Source: Lotus japonicus (taxonomy: Eukaryota > Streptophyta > Magnoliopsida > Fabales > Fabaceae). From it: DNA of 64,000 nt. The notes under the pieces are model-generated. The model had not been told where the DNA came from. It made no database searches and was given only the letters and a program-made list of their open reading frames with translations. Shown one piece after another: positions 21,260 through 31,840 of the stretch (position 1 is the first letter of the stretch; each line of letters starts with the position of its first letter). Made by a program: the position numbers and the translations under genes. The stretch spans positions 9,984,501 to 10,048,500 of the forward strand of contig NC_080043.1 of the NCBI RefSeq assembly GCF_012489685.1, given 5' to 3'.

Positions 21260-24200
21260 CTATGCTCCTTCGAAGAGGCAAATCCCAAGATTTCCTCTTA
21301 ATTTATCAAATGTAGCAGCATCTAAGGGCTTGGTAAAAATGTCAGCCAATTGTCTCTCTGTGGGGACATGTTCCAAAGTAACAATTTTATCCTCCACTAA
21401 TTCCCTGATGAAGTGATGTCTGATATCTATGTGTTTGGTTCTGCTATGTTGAATAGGGTTCTTGGCAATATTGATAGCACTCAAATTGTCACAGTACAAT
21501 GTCATGACATCTTGCTCAACTTCATATTCCTTGAGCATCTGCTTCATCCAAATAAGTTGAGTACAACTGCTTCCAGCAACTATATATTCAGCTTCAGCTG
21601 TGGATAAAGACACGCAGTTTTGCTTCTTGCTAAACCAAGAGATTAAGTTGTTTCCAAAGAAGAAACATCCTCCATATGTACTCTTTCTATCATCAGCACT
21701 TCCTGCCCAATCTGCATCACAATACCCTACAAGAGAAGAGTTGGTATCATTGGTATAAAGAATCCCATAGTCACAAGTACCATTTATGTACTTAATGATT
21801 CTTTTCACTTGTAAGAGATGACTGGTCTTTGGAGCAGCTTGATATCTTGCACAAGCACCAACAGCAAAGGTAATGTCAGGTCTGCTAGCAGTGAGGTACA
21901 ACAGACTTCCAATCATGCTTCTATATAAGCTTTGATCAACATCCTCTCCCTGATTGTCTTTAGACAGCTTGATATGTGTAGCAGCAGGAGTCCTTTTATG
22001 TCCAGATTTTTCAAGTCCAAATTTCTTGACAATGCCCCTAGCATACTTACTCTGGGAAATAAACATGGAATCTTCCATTTGCTTGATCTGAAGTCCCAGA
22101 AAGTAGTTCAATTCACCAACTAAGCTCATCTCAAACTCTGACTTCATTTGTTGGACAAAATGTTCCACCATCGCGTTCGACATCCCACCAAACACAATAT
22201 CATCAACATATATCTGTGCAATCATGAGTTTTCCTTTTTCATTTTTTACAAATAATGTCTTGTCTATTCCTTCCTTGCAATAGCCATTGCTCACCAGAAA
22301 CTCTGTAAGACGTTCATACCAAGCTCTAGGAGCCTGTTTTAATCCATACAAGGCTTTCTTGAGTTTGTAGACATGATTAGAATGATGTGGATCTGTGAAT
22401 CCCTTTGGCTGTTCAACATAAACTTCCTCATTCAGATAGCCATTTAGAAAGGCACTTTTGACATCCATTTGGAATAATCTGAACTTCAACAGACAGGCAA
22501 CACCAAGCAAAAGTCTTATGGATTCCAACCTAGCCACTGGAGCAAAGGTTTCATCAAAGTCTACTCCTTCAATCTGAGTGTATCCTTGAGCCACCAGTCT
22601 TGCTTTGTTTCTAGTTACTACACCATTCTCATCTGACTTGTTCTTGAAAATCCACTTGGTTCCTATGATGTTTACTCCCTCAGGCCTAGGAATGAGATCC
22701 CATACTTCATTTCTTCTGAATTGATCAAGTTCTTCTTGCATAGCATTTATCCAGTATTCATCTGTCAGAGCCTCCTTGACATTCTTGGGTTCTAACTTGG
22801 ATATAAAACATTCATGAGCAATATAGCTTCTAGCCCTGGTAGTCACTCCTTCTTTGAGGTCACCAATAATATTCTCTTGAGGATGATTCTTTTGAATTCT
22901 GATCGATGGAGCTTTATTTGCAGAGGTCATCTTGTGATCTTGCTCATCAGAACTGGTTTCTGATTCAATGTCGAGGTCAATAGTTGGGACATCGGCTGTG
23001 ACATGTGGACCATCATCATCTTCAGTTGCACCAGTGTCTTCTCTTTCATTTGGTTGATCATCAATAGAGACATTTACAGATTCCATCATAACCTTTGTTC
23101 GAGAATTGTACACTCTGTAAGCTTTGCTGTTTGTAGAGTATCCCATGAAAATTCCTTCATCACTCTTAGGATCTAGCTTTCTTCTTTGTTCACGATCAGT
23201 CAGAATATAACATTTGCTCCCAAAGATATGAAAATGTTTCACAGTTGGCTTCCTTCCTTTCCAGAGTTCATATAGAGTGACTGTGGTTCCAGCTCTAATG
23301 GTTACTCTATTGTGAATGTAACAGGCTGTCTTCATGGCTTCTGCCCAGAACTTGTTGGAAATCTTCCTTGCATGAAGCATAACCCTGGTGGATTCTTGGA
23401 GAGTCCTATTTTTCCTTTCAACAATTCCATTCTACTGAGGTGTAATTGGAGCTGAGAATTCATGGCTTATTCCTTCTGAATCACAGAAGTCAGAGAATTT
23501 GGAGTTCTCAAACTCTCTTCCATGATCACTTCTGATTCTTACTATAGAGCAATTCTTCTCGGTTTGAAGTTTCAGGCATAGCTTTTTGAATATGTCAAAG
23601 GTTTCTGATTTTTCCTTCATGAAGTCAATCCAAGTGAACCTGGAATAATCATCAACACAAACATAAACATATTTCTTACCTCCTAGACTTTCTACCTGCA
23701 TGGGTCCCATCAAGTCCATGTGAAGAAGTTCAAGGACTTTTGTTGTAGTTGGATGCTGAAGCTTTGCATGAGATGTTTTGGTCAGCTTTCCAATCTTGCA
23801 TTCTCCACATATCTTTTCTTCATCTATTTTCAGTTTTGGTAGCTCTCGAACAGCATCTTTAGAGATAACTTTCTGCATACTCTTGAGATTGATGTGACCT
23901 AGACGCTGGTGCCATAGATTCAACTCATCCATCTTTGATATCAAACATCTAGACACTTGGGCTTTCTCTTGTGGAATCCACATGTAGCAATTGTCTTTGG
24001 ACCTGACACCTCTCATCACAATCTCTTGATCACTAGTGGTAACCATGCATTCAGTCTTGCTAAACATCACATTCAGCTCTTGATCACACAACTGACTTAT
24101 ACTGATTAGATTTGCTGCCAATCCCTTGACAAGAAGAACATTGTTCAGATTAGGAGATCCAGAGTTTACCAATTTCCCAATGCCTTTGATTTTTCCTTTA

Positions 24201-26101
24201 GCACCGTCTCCAAAGGTGACTGATTTACTAGAGTATTCCTTGAGATTTTCCAGATACTCCTTATTCCCTGTCATGTGTTTTGAACAGCCACTATCAAAAT
24301 ACCAGTCTTCACTTGATGAGACTCTAAAAGATGTGTGTGCTATAAGGCATGAAACTTCTCCTTTGGGTACCCAAGCTTTCTTAGATGATTTGAGAACCTG
24401 CTGAATCTGAGGATATCCGTATAGCTTGAAGCAGTAGGGCTTAATGTGACCAAACCTACCACAATAATGACATCTCCATGGAGTTTGAGCAGTAGCCTTC
24501 TGAGTAGTAGGATGTTGAGGCATATGTTGTGACATCGGGCTTGACATCCGATAGTTCTCTGGTTTTTCAAACTCAGAGTTTTCCTTAGCTCTTACAAACT
24601 TCCTTGTTGCTTTCTGATTTCCTCTATTCTCAGACTTGTACCTGAAACCAATCCCTTTAACACTCTTTCCTTGCTTGCTTGTTTCTTCCAGAATCTCTTC
24701 AAGCATATTAGATCCACTGTTCAGCATACGCACTAACTTGTAGGTATTTTCCAGTTTGGCTGTCAGTGTAGCTACTTTCTCTTGAAGATCAGCTATAGTT
24801 AACAGAAGCTTGGCTTTTTCAACAGTTTCAAGATCCTTTAATTTTGAGTTCCATTTATCCAAGTCATCTTGCAGTTTATCAATGGTCTCCCTCAGGTTTT
24901 CATTTTCAGTCTTAACTTGTTCCATCTCATCTTCTTGCTCCTTCAGATGTTTGCAAGTTTCCTTCCATTTAACATGTAAGAGTTTGTAAGTCTCTTCCAA
25001 ATCCTCAAATGTCATTTCATCACCACTGGAATCTGAGTCATTGACAGCCCCTGAGAAGGCATTAACCTTGTTGGCAGATAACTCTTCCTCATCCTCAGTA
25101 TCTTCATCTGACCATGTCACTACCATGCCTTTCTTTTGTTTCTTCAAGTAGGTTGCACACTCAGATCTAATGTGACCATAACCCTCACATTCATGACACT
25201 GAACACCCTTGTTTTGGCCTGATTTGTCCTCTTCTTTGACCTTTCGCTGGAAATTGTAGGATTTAGAGTTGTCTGACTTAATGTCCTGGACATTTGGCCT
25301 AGTCCTTCTGTCTATCTTCCTTAGAGCTCTGTTGAATTTTCTAGCAAGAAGTGTCAGAGCTTCAGATAGATTCTCACTTTCACTATCAGCATCATCTCCT
25401 TCAGTGGTGTTGGATACAAAAGCAATGCTTTTGGTCTTCTTTTCAGGTTTTTCACCCAACTTTAACTCATAAGTCTGCAGAGAACCAATCAGCTCATCCA
25501 CTTTCAAACTGCTGATATCTTGAGCTTCTTCAATAGCAGTGACCTTCATTGCAAACTTGCTGGTTACAGACCTCAAGATTTTTCTCACAAGCTTTTCATC
25601 TGACATAGGTTCTCCCAGAGCAAATGAAGCATTTGATAGATCACGCACACGCATGTGATATTCAGAAATTGTCTCATCTTCTGTCATTGTCAAGTTCTCA
25701 AAACGAGTAGTAAGCATCTGGAGTCTAGACATCCTCACCCCGGTTGTACCTTCATGTGCTGTTTTCAAAATCTCCCAAGCATCTTTGGCTACAGTGCAAG
25801 TATTAATCAATCTAAACACGTTTTTGTCCACAGCATTGAAGATAGCATTCATTGCTTTTGAGTTTGCCAGAGAAGCTTCTTCTTCAGCACTTGTCCATTC
25901 ATCTTCAGGTTTTTCTTCAGGAGTAGATGTACTTCCTTCTGCTTGAGCTTTGACAGGATGCTTCCAGCCTTTGACAACAACCTTCCAAGTTTTGATATCA
26001 ATAGACTTGAGAAAGGCTATCATTCGAACCTTCCAGTAGTCATAATTGGAGCCATCCAGGATTGGTGGCCTGTTGATCGATCCTCCCTCCCTATTGTCCA
26101 T
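21260..26101 (-). pseudogene. Sirevirus gag-pol polyprotein with one amber codon in integrase
   Basis: A single frame of about 1,613 codons from ATG 26101 to the stop at 21260, broken only by TAG at 23432-23434. Order: gag (UBN2, residues 1-290); CCHC knuckle CHECEGYGHIRSEC near 305; a coiled-coil/acidic region; a second knuckle CHYCGRFGHIKPYC near 542; protease with DSG near 602; integrase HHCC (HQRLGHIN...CGECKIGK) near 730-765; catalytic Asp in HMDLMG and SDHGREF; the amber codon; catalytic Glu in VERKNR; RT with YVDD near codon 1297; RNase H with CDNLSA near the end. The stop falls inside the integrase core, so only gag, protease and part of integrase would be made. Confidence 0.93.
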
Positions 26102-26153
26102 GAGATCAAGAAAATATCTCCCTGAAGCTCACCCACACAGAACAGGGGTGCCT

Positions 26154-26165
26154 GCTCTGATACCA
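26154..26165 (-). other. Sirevirus primer-binding site (initiator-Met tRNA type)
   Basis: TGGTATCAGAGC on the minus strand, two bases inside the 5' LTR start at 26168 and about 50 nt before the gag ATG at 26101. Confidence 0.92.
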
Positions 26166-26167
26166 AT

Positions 26168-28416
26168 TGAAATTCTAGATCCCTTAGAACAAATGTCCTG
26201 CACGATGCTGGGACAATCGATTAGAACATCATGTGACTGAAAAGCATGAACACAAAAAACAACTAAAAGACACAAGACACAGAAAGTTGTTAACCCAGTT
26301 CGGTGAAACTACACCTACGTCTGGTTAGCTTTCGCCCAATGAAAAGGAATTCCACTATCTCAAGATCTAGGTATTACAGACACACATGAACACATCAAGT
26401 TCATTGTTCTTAACCTAACTACCCAGTGGTCTTCTACTTAGAACCACAGCCTAAGTATGAGAGCCTCTCTCACTTTTCCTCAATCACTGCCACAGTGATT
26501 GGTAACAACAATAACACAAGGTTTGTTTGACACTCAAACACAACACAGAACTCAGTCTCACTTTATAGAATCAGTGAGCAAGACTAGTGTTGAAAGATTT
26601 TTTACCACTCTACGTTGAATCTCTCAAGACTCAATTGTAGTATAGTAAAGGGTTTTGTCGTATCCACAGGGAGGTGTAATACTTATGCCGTTCAATAGCT
26701 AACAGACTTAAATGATGGTTTACAAATATATTGGGTGTTTGTTTAAAAACATAAAAACGTAAATAAAGAAGATAAAAGAGTTGGATTCACCAAGGTAGAT
26801 AGTTTTGCTGAGATTAGAGTTTCGTTGTCTGACCTCTATGTATTCTATTGATTCACATACAAATATAGTTCTATGAAATTGATTCCTCCCACCATTTCTT
26901 ATCTTACTACCCAGTCCCCCGGCGTAGAAGATTATCAACTCAGCTATATTAACCCTCAATCCCTTGATCGATTAACAATAGTGAGTAGCATTAAGCATGG
27001 ATGTTTGAATGGACTAATGATCTAACCCTATCCCTAGACCTTAGAATCATTAGATGATTTTACCTATTTCAGGTTTAAATAGCTAGTTCCCACCATCCTA
27101 TTAAACCTAAATTCATGTTCTAGGTGATCAATCCAAAACAAGCATAAAGCACAAGGTAAAATCATTGAATCATGGCAAAGATACATATGATTAACTCTAG
27201 TTCAGACTCAAGAACGTGTGAGTTCCCTACACAATTTTGAATCAATCAAAATACCCAAGGGGATCAACCTAAGATATAGCATGAAGCAAAAGAGAAAACC
27301 ATTGATTCTTAACATAGAAACATCAAATTTGCATGAAAGGAAATCAAATAGATTACATGAGCATCAAAACAACTAGTTCTAATCCCAACAAATGAGAAAT
27401 TAGCTATCCATTTCCATGGATAGCTTTACAATCATAAAAGAGAAGAAGAACGATGAAAAACCGAATCCGTGACGGTTCCCCGGCGATGAAACCGGCTCCA
27501 AAGCCTTCTCTCTAGCCTCCTAGACCTTCCTTGATGATCTCCTTCAAGTTCTCTCTGTTTGGGTTCTGTTCTAAGTCTCCAAAATCGAGTTTTCTTTTGA
27601 AACTGAAGAAAAATCCTTTTATAATGATTTCTGCATCTGTGTAGAGTGCTGGGCGCCCCTTTATGGGCGCTGGGCGCCCAATTACTTCAAGGTTGGGTTT
27701 CTGGAACCGCCATAGGCGCTGGGCGGCCACTGACAAGCGCTGGGCATCTTGATGATCCAAAAATTCTTCAAGTCTCATGAAAATATACATTTTTCCTTGA
27801 GAACTTAGACCCTACATCAAAATTTGAGAATATAATCAATCATAAAACACATTTGAGCTTAATTCTCAATCAAATAACAAATTCCAATCAAGATGAGGAG
27901 AACTAATAAGGATTTCTCATGAATCACTTAAGATAAGTGCCTAAAATGAATTCAAATAGACGTAAAAATGGCACTTATCAACTAGTTCACAACTAACAAA
28001 GACAAAGAACAACTTACACTCTTAAGAACACTTGATCTTCAAGGTAATTCTCTCGATCCCGTCAAGCTACAGGTCTTTGTCTATATATACTTCAGCAGAG
28101 GCGGCTAGGGTTTGTTTGGGTTGAAGAACACTTTGATCCAACTCATATCAGTAGAGAATCTCCAAAATCTGATATGAGTGATCAACAAATAAAATAGAAA
28201 CAAATCTTTTAATCACATATTTGTTCCAACAATAAACAACCCGAAATTGGCTCCCAACAATCAGTTACTTGACCTTCTTGCACAAAACATAACCATAAGG
28301 GACCCACTTGCATGCCAGCAGGGGCGAATGTCCTGGCCTTCACCAAGGCAGATGTCACAACATCGGCTAGGACATCAGGTTGTTTTTAACAAAATTGATG
28401 ACAACAAGGAACAACA
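26168..28416 (-). repeat. Sirevirus 5' LTR, split by a solo LTR
   Basis: Matches the 868-bp 3' LTR over 26168-26587 and 27986-28416. The middle, 26588-27980, is a foreign insertion with its own 5-bp duplication. Small differences include a deletion of about 17 bp near 28275. The LTR TATA-like box is at 28082-28089, so the insertion sits between that promoter and gag. Confidence 0.9.
26588..27980 (-). mobile_element. Solo LTR (1,393 bp) nested in the Sirevirus LTR
   Basis: Starts TGTTGAAAGA and ends GCACTTATCA on the plus strand, flanked by ACTAG at 26583-26587 and 27981-27985. No internal region or second LTR is present, so it is a solo LTR left by recombination. Read on the minus strand it begins TGATAAGTGCC and has a TATAAAAG box at 27616-27623 (plus coordinates) and a U5 end containing GACAAAACCC. 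GC-rich copies of GCTGGGCGCC lie at 27650-27750. A similar U5 end is found in the solo LTR at 35247-37053. Confidence 0.85.
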
Positions 28417-29069
28417 ATAACTGTGGTGGTTCCCTTATCCCCTCTAGCAAATTGACCTTCCCATGCTTTAGGACAATTTTTCCACTCCCAGTGCATGCAG
28501 TCAATACTCCCGATCATGCCTGGGAACCCCCGCATTTCACTAACCTGTAGTATTCTTTGCAGGTCCTCTTGGGTTGGTGCTCTCAGGTACTCTTGCTCAT
28601 ACAATCGTATGATTCCTTTACAGAATCTACGTAAACACTCCAATGTTGTAGTCTCTCCTATTTTGATGTACTCATCGACTGCATCTGCTGCCACACCATA
28701 TGCTAACATTCGCATTGCTGTGGTGCATTTTGCTAAGGGCGATATACCTTCTTTCTTCGCTGCATCAACTCGCTGGGTGAAGTAGTTATCACTACTTGAA
28801 AGGTCCGCAATGATTCGAAGGAAAACATGTTTTTGCATCCGGTACCGGCGACAGAATATTCCATCGTCGTATGTAGGCTCATTGGCAAAGTAGTCGTCAA
28901 TTAGCCTTTGGTTTGCCCCTGCATGATCTCTACTGAGATGGTTTCTACCACGAGGTGCACTATCCTCCATTATTAGATTTCGACGCTCCCTAAATCGGTT
29001 GAGTATATAAGTGTCTTCTCTCTCACTTTTTTCAAGGTACGCTTCGAGATCAAACTCTGGTGGATCCAT
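28417..29069 (-). pseudogene. PIF/Harbinger transposase, N-terminal half
   Basis: N-terminal half of the transposase from ATG 29069 to the Copia insertion. It contains CRRYRMQKHVFLRIIADL, a region common to ALP1/PIF transposases, then CTTAMRMLAYG and GMIGSIDCMHWEWKNCP with the first catalytic Asp. The frame runs to GDKGTTTV and continues, on the other side of the Copia element, at 17914. The protein is plant-type (DDE_Tnp_4 family). ORF1 lies about 300 bp upstream on the same strand. Confidence 0.9.
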
Positions 29070-29383
29070 TTTTTGTGAAATTTGAAGTAAATGGGAAGAG
29101 ATACATTGAATGGTGGATCTATGAGTCCATATATATAGATAAATTGAATGGTGGACACTGACGAATTCGAAATAATATGAACTATAGTTAATTATCGGAT
29201 AAGGACTAGATTCGAATTGAGTGATACATATTCAAACTCGGTAACCCATACATTAAAGCCACTGACAACACTGAAAAATTATTAAAGCAAACACTACAGA
29301 CTTGACAACACTGACAAATTATTAAAGCAAACACTACAGACTTGACACCACTTGAAAATTAATAAAGCAAACACTACAGACAA

Positions 29384-30592
29384 TTAATTTCCAAAGAGCT
29401 CTTGGGACAACCGCTTCAACAGCTCTTTCTTGTGGTCACTGAGATGCTCCTCTTCACTTAACTTTAGAAATAATTCCATTTTCTTAGCTTCAGTCTCCTC
29501 TTTCCTCAATTTATTAGCCTCTTGTTGCATCGATGCTATCTGCTTTAACTGTTCAACCTCTATCTCCTTGACTTGTTTGTATTCAGCCCAATCTTTCTCC
29601 ATCGCCTCCAAGGCAGCTGTTGTGCTCTTCTTTTTACCCTTTTTTTTAGCTGCCTCCCTACCCATTGGACGGGGAATCGATCCTATAGAGTTTGAGCCAC
29701 ATGCATCACTCTCGCGAGATCTCTTAGATCCACTACTTCCTGAGCCAACATTTCCTCCTGCTTGACTACAGTAACGTGGTTGATCACGAAGAGCCTGCCA
29801 TTCTGCCATCAAATTAAATTGACCCTTCTTCCCATCTGCGTATAATTCTTGCGCTTGGGTCAAAATATCATTCTCCGACCAACCGCTTCGTTGCATACGC
29901 TTAGCGCCATCATAAGCGCCAATCCATTTATTTATTTGCTTGCTCATATAATTATAACGGTTTCGGCATGTATTTCCATCCCGCGGAGGATTGAATGAGC
30001 AATGCTGATTACAATACTCAGCAATTTGACCCCAAAATGTTTCTCCTTTTTGGTTTCTCCCGACAACACTGTTTGTTCCATATTTAAGCCACCCACTAAT
30101 TAACACCCAATTTTGATTAGTGTTCCATGTTGGTAAGTGACTTCTCCTGCTCGTAGGAGTTGAATCCTCTTCATTTGGAGTGGCTTCATTACCAGCTGTC
30201 ATGCCACCAATAGTCATTTGTGTTGAAAATTCAGGAAATTCAGGTGCACCATCATTAGACGGCGGTGTTGGAGATGGATATCTGAACATAGATCCATGAT
30301 GGGGATGAGGACGTTGGTTGAGAAATTGATTTGGATCTTGAAAATTGTTGGGATTTTGGTAGTTGGATTGATTTGGATCTTGATAATTGTTGGGATTTTG
30401 GTAGTTGGAAAATTGATTTGGATGTTGATAATTGTTGGGATTTTGGTAGTTGGAAAATTGATTTGGATGTTGATAATTGTTGGGATTTTGGTAGTTGGAA
30501 AACTGATTTGGATGTTGATAATTGTTGGGATTTTGGTTGCTAAATGAGTTAGAAGAATTCTGGGTGTTGAAATGGTAATTGTTGGGATCCAT
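29384..30592 (-). CDS. PIF/Harbinger ORF1, Myb/SANT-like DNA-binding protein
   Basis: About 402 residues from the ATG at 30592 (MDPNNYHFNTQ); the frame is open to 30685 but the upstream Met precedes a hydrophobic stretch that looks like untranslated leader. The N-terminus is Asn/Gln/Pro-rich with a 15-residue repeat (FSNYQNPNNYQHPNQ, four to five copies). A Myb/SANT-like domain follows at about residues 155-245, with conserved Trp in WNTNQNWVLISGWL and WGQIAEYCN. The C-terminus has a KKKGKKK nuclear-signal-like stretch and a coiled coil. ORF1 proteins of this superfamily bind the element's ends and help bring transposase into the nucleus. The frame is intact. Confidence 0.88.
   Translation of the reverse strand: MDPNNYHFNTQNSSNSFSNQNPNNYQHPNQFSNYQNPNNYQHPNQFSNYQNPNNYQHPNQFSNYQNPNNYQDPNQSNYQNPNNFQDPNQFLNQRPHPHHGSMFRYPSPTPPSNDGAPEFPEFSTQMTIGGMTAGNEATPNEEDSTPTSRRSHLPTWNTNQNWVLISGWLKYGTNSVVGRNQKGETFWGQIAEYCNQHCSFNPPRDGNTCRNRYNYMSKQINKWIGAYDGAKRMQRSGWSENDILTQAQELYADGKKGQFNLMAEWQALRDQPRYCSQAGGNVGSGSSGSKRSRESDACGSNSIGSIPRPMGREAAKKKGKKKSTTAALEAMEKDWAEYKQVKEIEVEQLKQIASMQQEANKLRKEETEAKKMELFLKLSEEEHLSDHKKELLKRLSQELFGN
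30325..30540. repeat. 45-bp tandem repeat inside Harbinger ORF1
   Basis: Four to five units built on GATAATTGTTGGGATTTTGG followed by TAGTTGGAAA, each encoding one copy of the 15-residue Asn/Gln/Pro repeat. Confidence 0.9.
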
Positions 30593-31158
30593 TTCAAAGC
30601 AAAGGGGATAATAGAAAGATAATAAGATGAATAAGATGATGGAAAACTTGGTTTTTTTTTTCTGTGTCCAAATCAAACGAACCAAGTCTCTATTTATAAA
30701 GAAAAAAAATCATGAATTTTGGTAAAAAAATCATATTTTAAAATTTTTTTTTTGAATGAAATAATTGAGTTGGAAAGATTAGGATAAACGAAAATCGCCC
30801 GGACCAATCAAACGGAGCCACGTGTTGATCTGCAGCCCCTCTCTCTCTCCTCTAACGCGTGCGTGGCACGCGCCTGTCGGTGCCTAACCAGGGCGTGCCA
30901 CGCGTCCCACTTCCGGAGCCACTGGGTCCCACACTCAGCCAACCTGCCACGTTATGCGCCTTGTCGGCGCGTGTGTGGCACGCGCCTGTCGGTCACCAAC
31001 CAGAGCGTGCCACGTGGCTCCGAACGCAGGTTTCAACTATGTTTAATTTTTTCAACTCCTCTTTCCCCCTTTCAACTTTCAACACTTCATTTAAACACCA
31101 TTGCACACCCCTTTCAACATTAAACACCCTCAATTCAACACCATTACATATGGTCTTA

Positions 31159-31840
31159 CGAAGTAGTTCATAATTTACCCAAGGGTCCATCCAAAGTCTA
31201 ATGTTCTTTCCATCCCCTACACTTCACAATAGTCTATGAGGTAAATGGGTGTGGTACCTGGCTTATTTCTGAAATTTAAACTCTTTCTTTCCATCAGTAG
31301 TTCAGTACTTTGTGAAGTTGATTAAATTTAGGTAAATTTTGTGGTACCCTCAAATTGTTTAGGGTATGGTACCCTCATTAAGTAATTTTATAGATTATTA
31401 TCATGTTATTCAAGGTAAATACTACATTTTTAGATTTTACTTTACTTGTCAATTAACTTTATCTCATGGAATTCATTTTTTGATGAAAAATGTACGAGTG
31501 GTGGAAACGAATAATGTTGATGAAGATGCGCGTAAAATGATCATGGTTGATGGATGCACAAAGCTCAGAAAACACAACTTTCAAATATCACGTCCCTAAG
31601 AATGGAACGCTGCATTACTGCAATAGAACACAATCAAAATTAACCGGTACATAAGTCTTTACTGTTGAACCGACTCATTTTGAATATTACACCTTAGTCT
31701 GGCTTAAGGTACTACAGCAAGCACCTTCAATATTGGTGCCTTCTCAACTTGGGTCTTTTATCTATCAAATCATTGTGTAGCTAGGCAGATGAGAAAATGT
31801 TTGGGATTGTTGATATGCAGTACTAGAAAATATAAGAAAG
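31159..31840. other. No supported gene
   Basis: AT-rich host DNA to the right of the Harbinger element. I see no convincing coding, RNA or repeat feature here. Confidence 0.5.

Larger units (their letters stand above)
17915..28416 (-). mobile_element. Sirevirus-type Copia retrotransposon with envelope-like ORF
   Basis: A minus-strand element with a 5-bp target duplication, ATAAC, at 17910-17914 and 28417-28421. The 3' LTR is 17915-18782 and the 5' LTR 26168-28416 (interrupted). Primer-binding site, gag-pol and an extra ORF between RNase H and the 3' LTR follow the Sirevirus (SIRE/Maximus) plan. Several CTCCCCC tracts (polypurine on the minus strand) precede the 3' LTR, another Sirevirus hallmark. 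The LTRs differ at about seven substitutions plus two small indels by eye, so this insertion is older than the Gypsy at 3487-12584. Confidence 0.9.
16642..31155 (-). mobile_element. PIF/Harbinger DNA transposon, interrupted by nested retrotransposons
   Basis: Terminal inverted repeats are GACCATCTCCAATGG (left) and GACCATATGTAATGG (right end read on the minus strand), flanked by TTA at 16639-16641 and 31156-31158, the 3-bp duplication typical of this superfamily. The element carries a Myb-like ORF1 (29384-30592) and a transposase (29069 to 17276), both on the minus strand, and subterminal TTCAAC repeats. Without the Copia insertion (17915-28416 plus one TSD copy) it would be about 4.0 kb, a normal size for an autonomous PIF/Harbinger. 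Confidence 0.9.

Noticed and set aside
23432..23434. Programmed read-through of the Sirevirus UAG
   Set aside because: The stop lies inside the integrase core and not at a gag-pol boundary, and the following bases do not resemble known read-through contexts. A mutation is the simpler explanation.
30863..31173. Plus-strand ORFs of 86-104 residues near the Harbinger right end
   Set aside because: They fall in the GC-rich subterminal region and TIR of the Harbinger element and resemble no protein.
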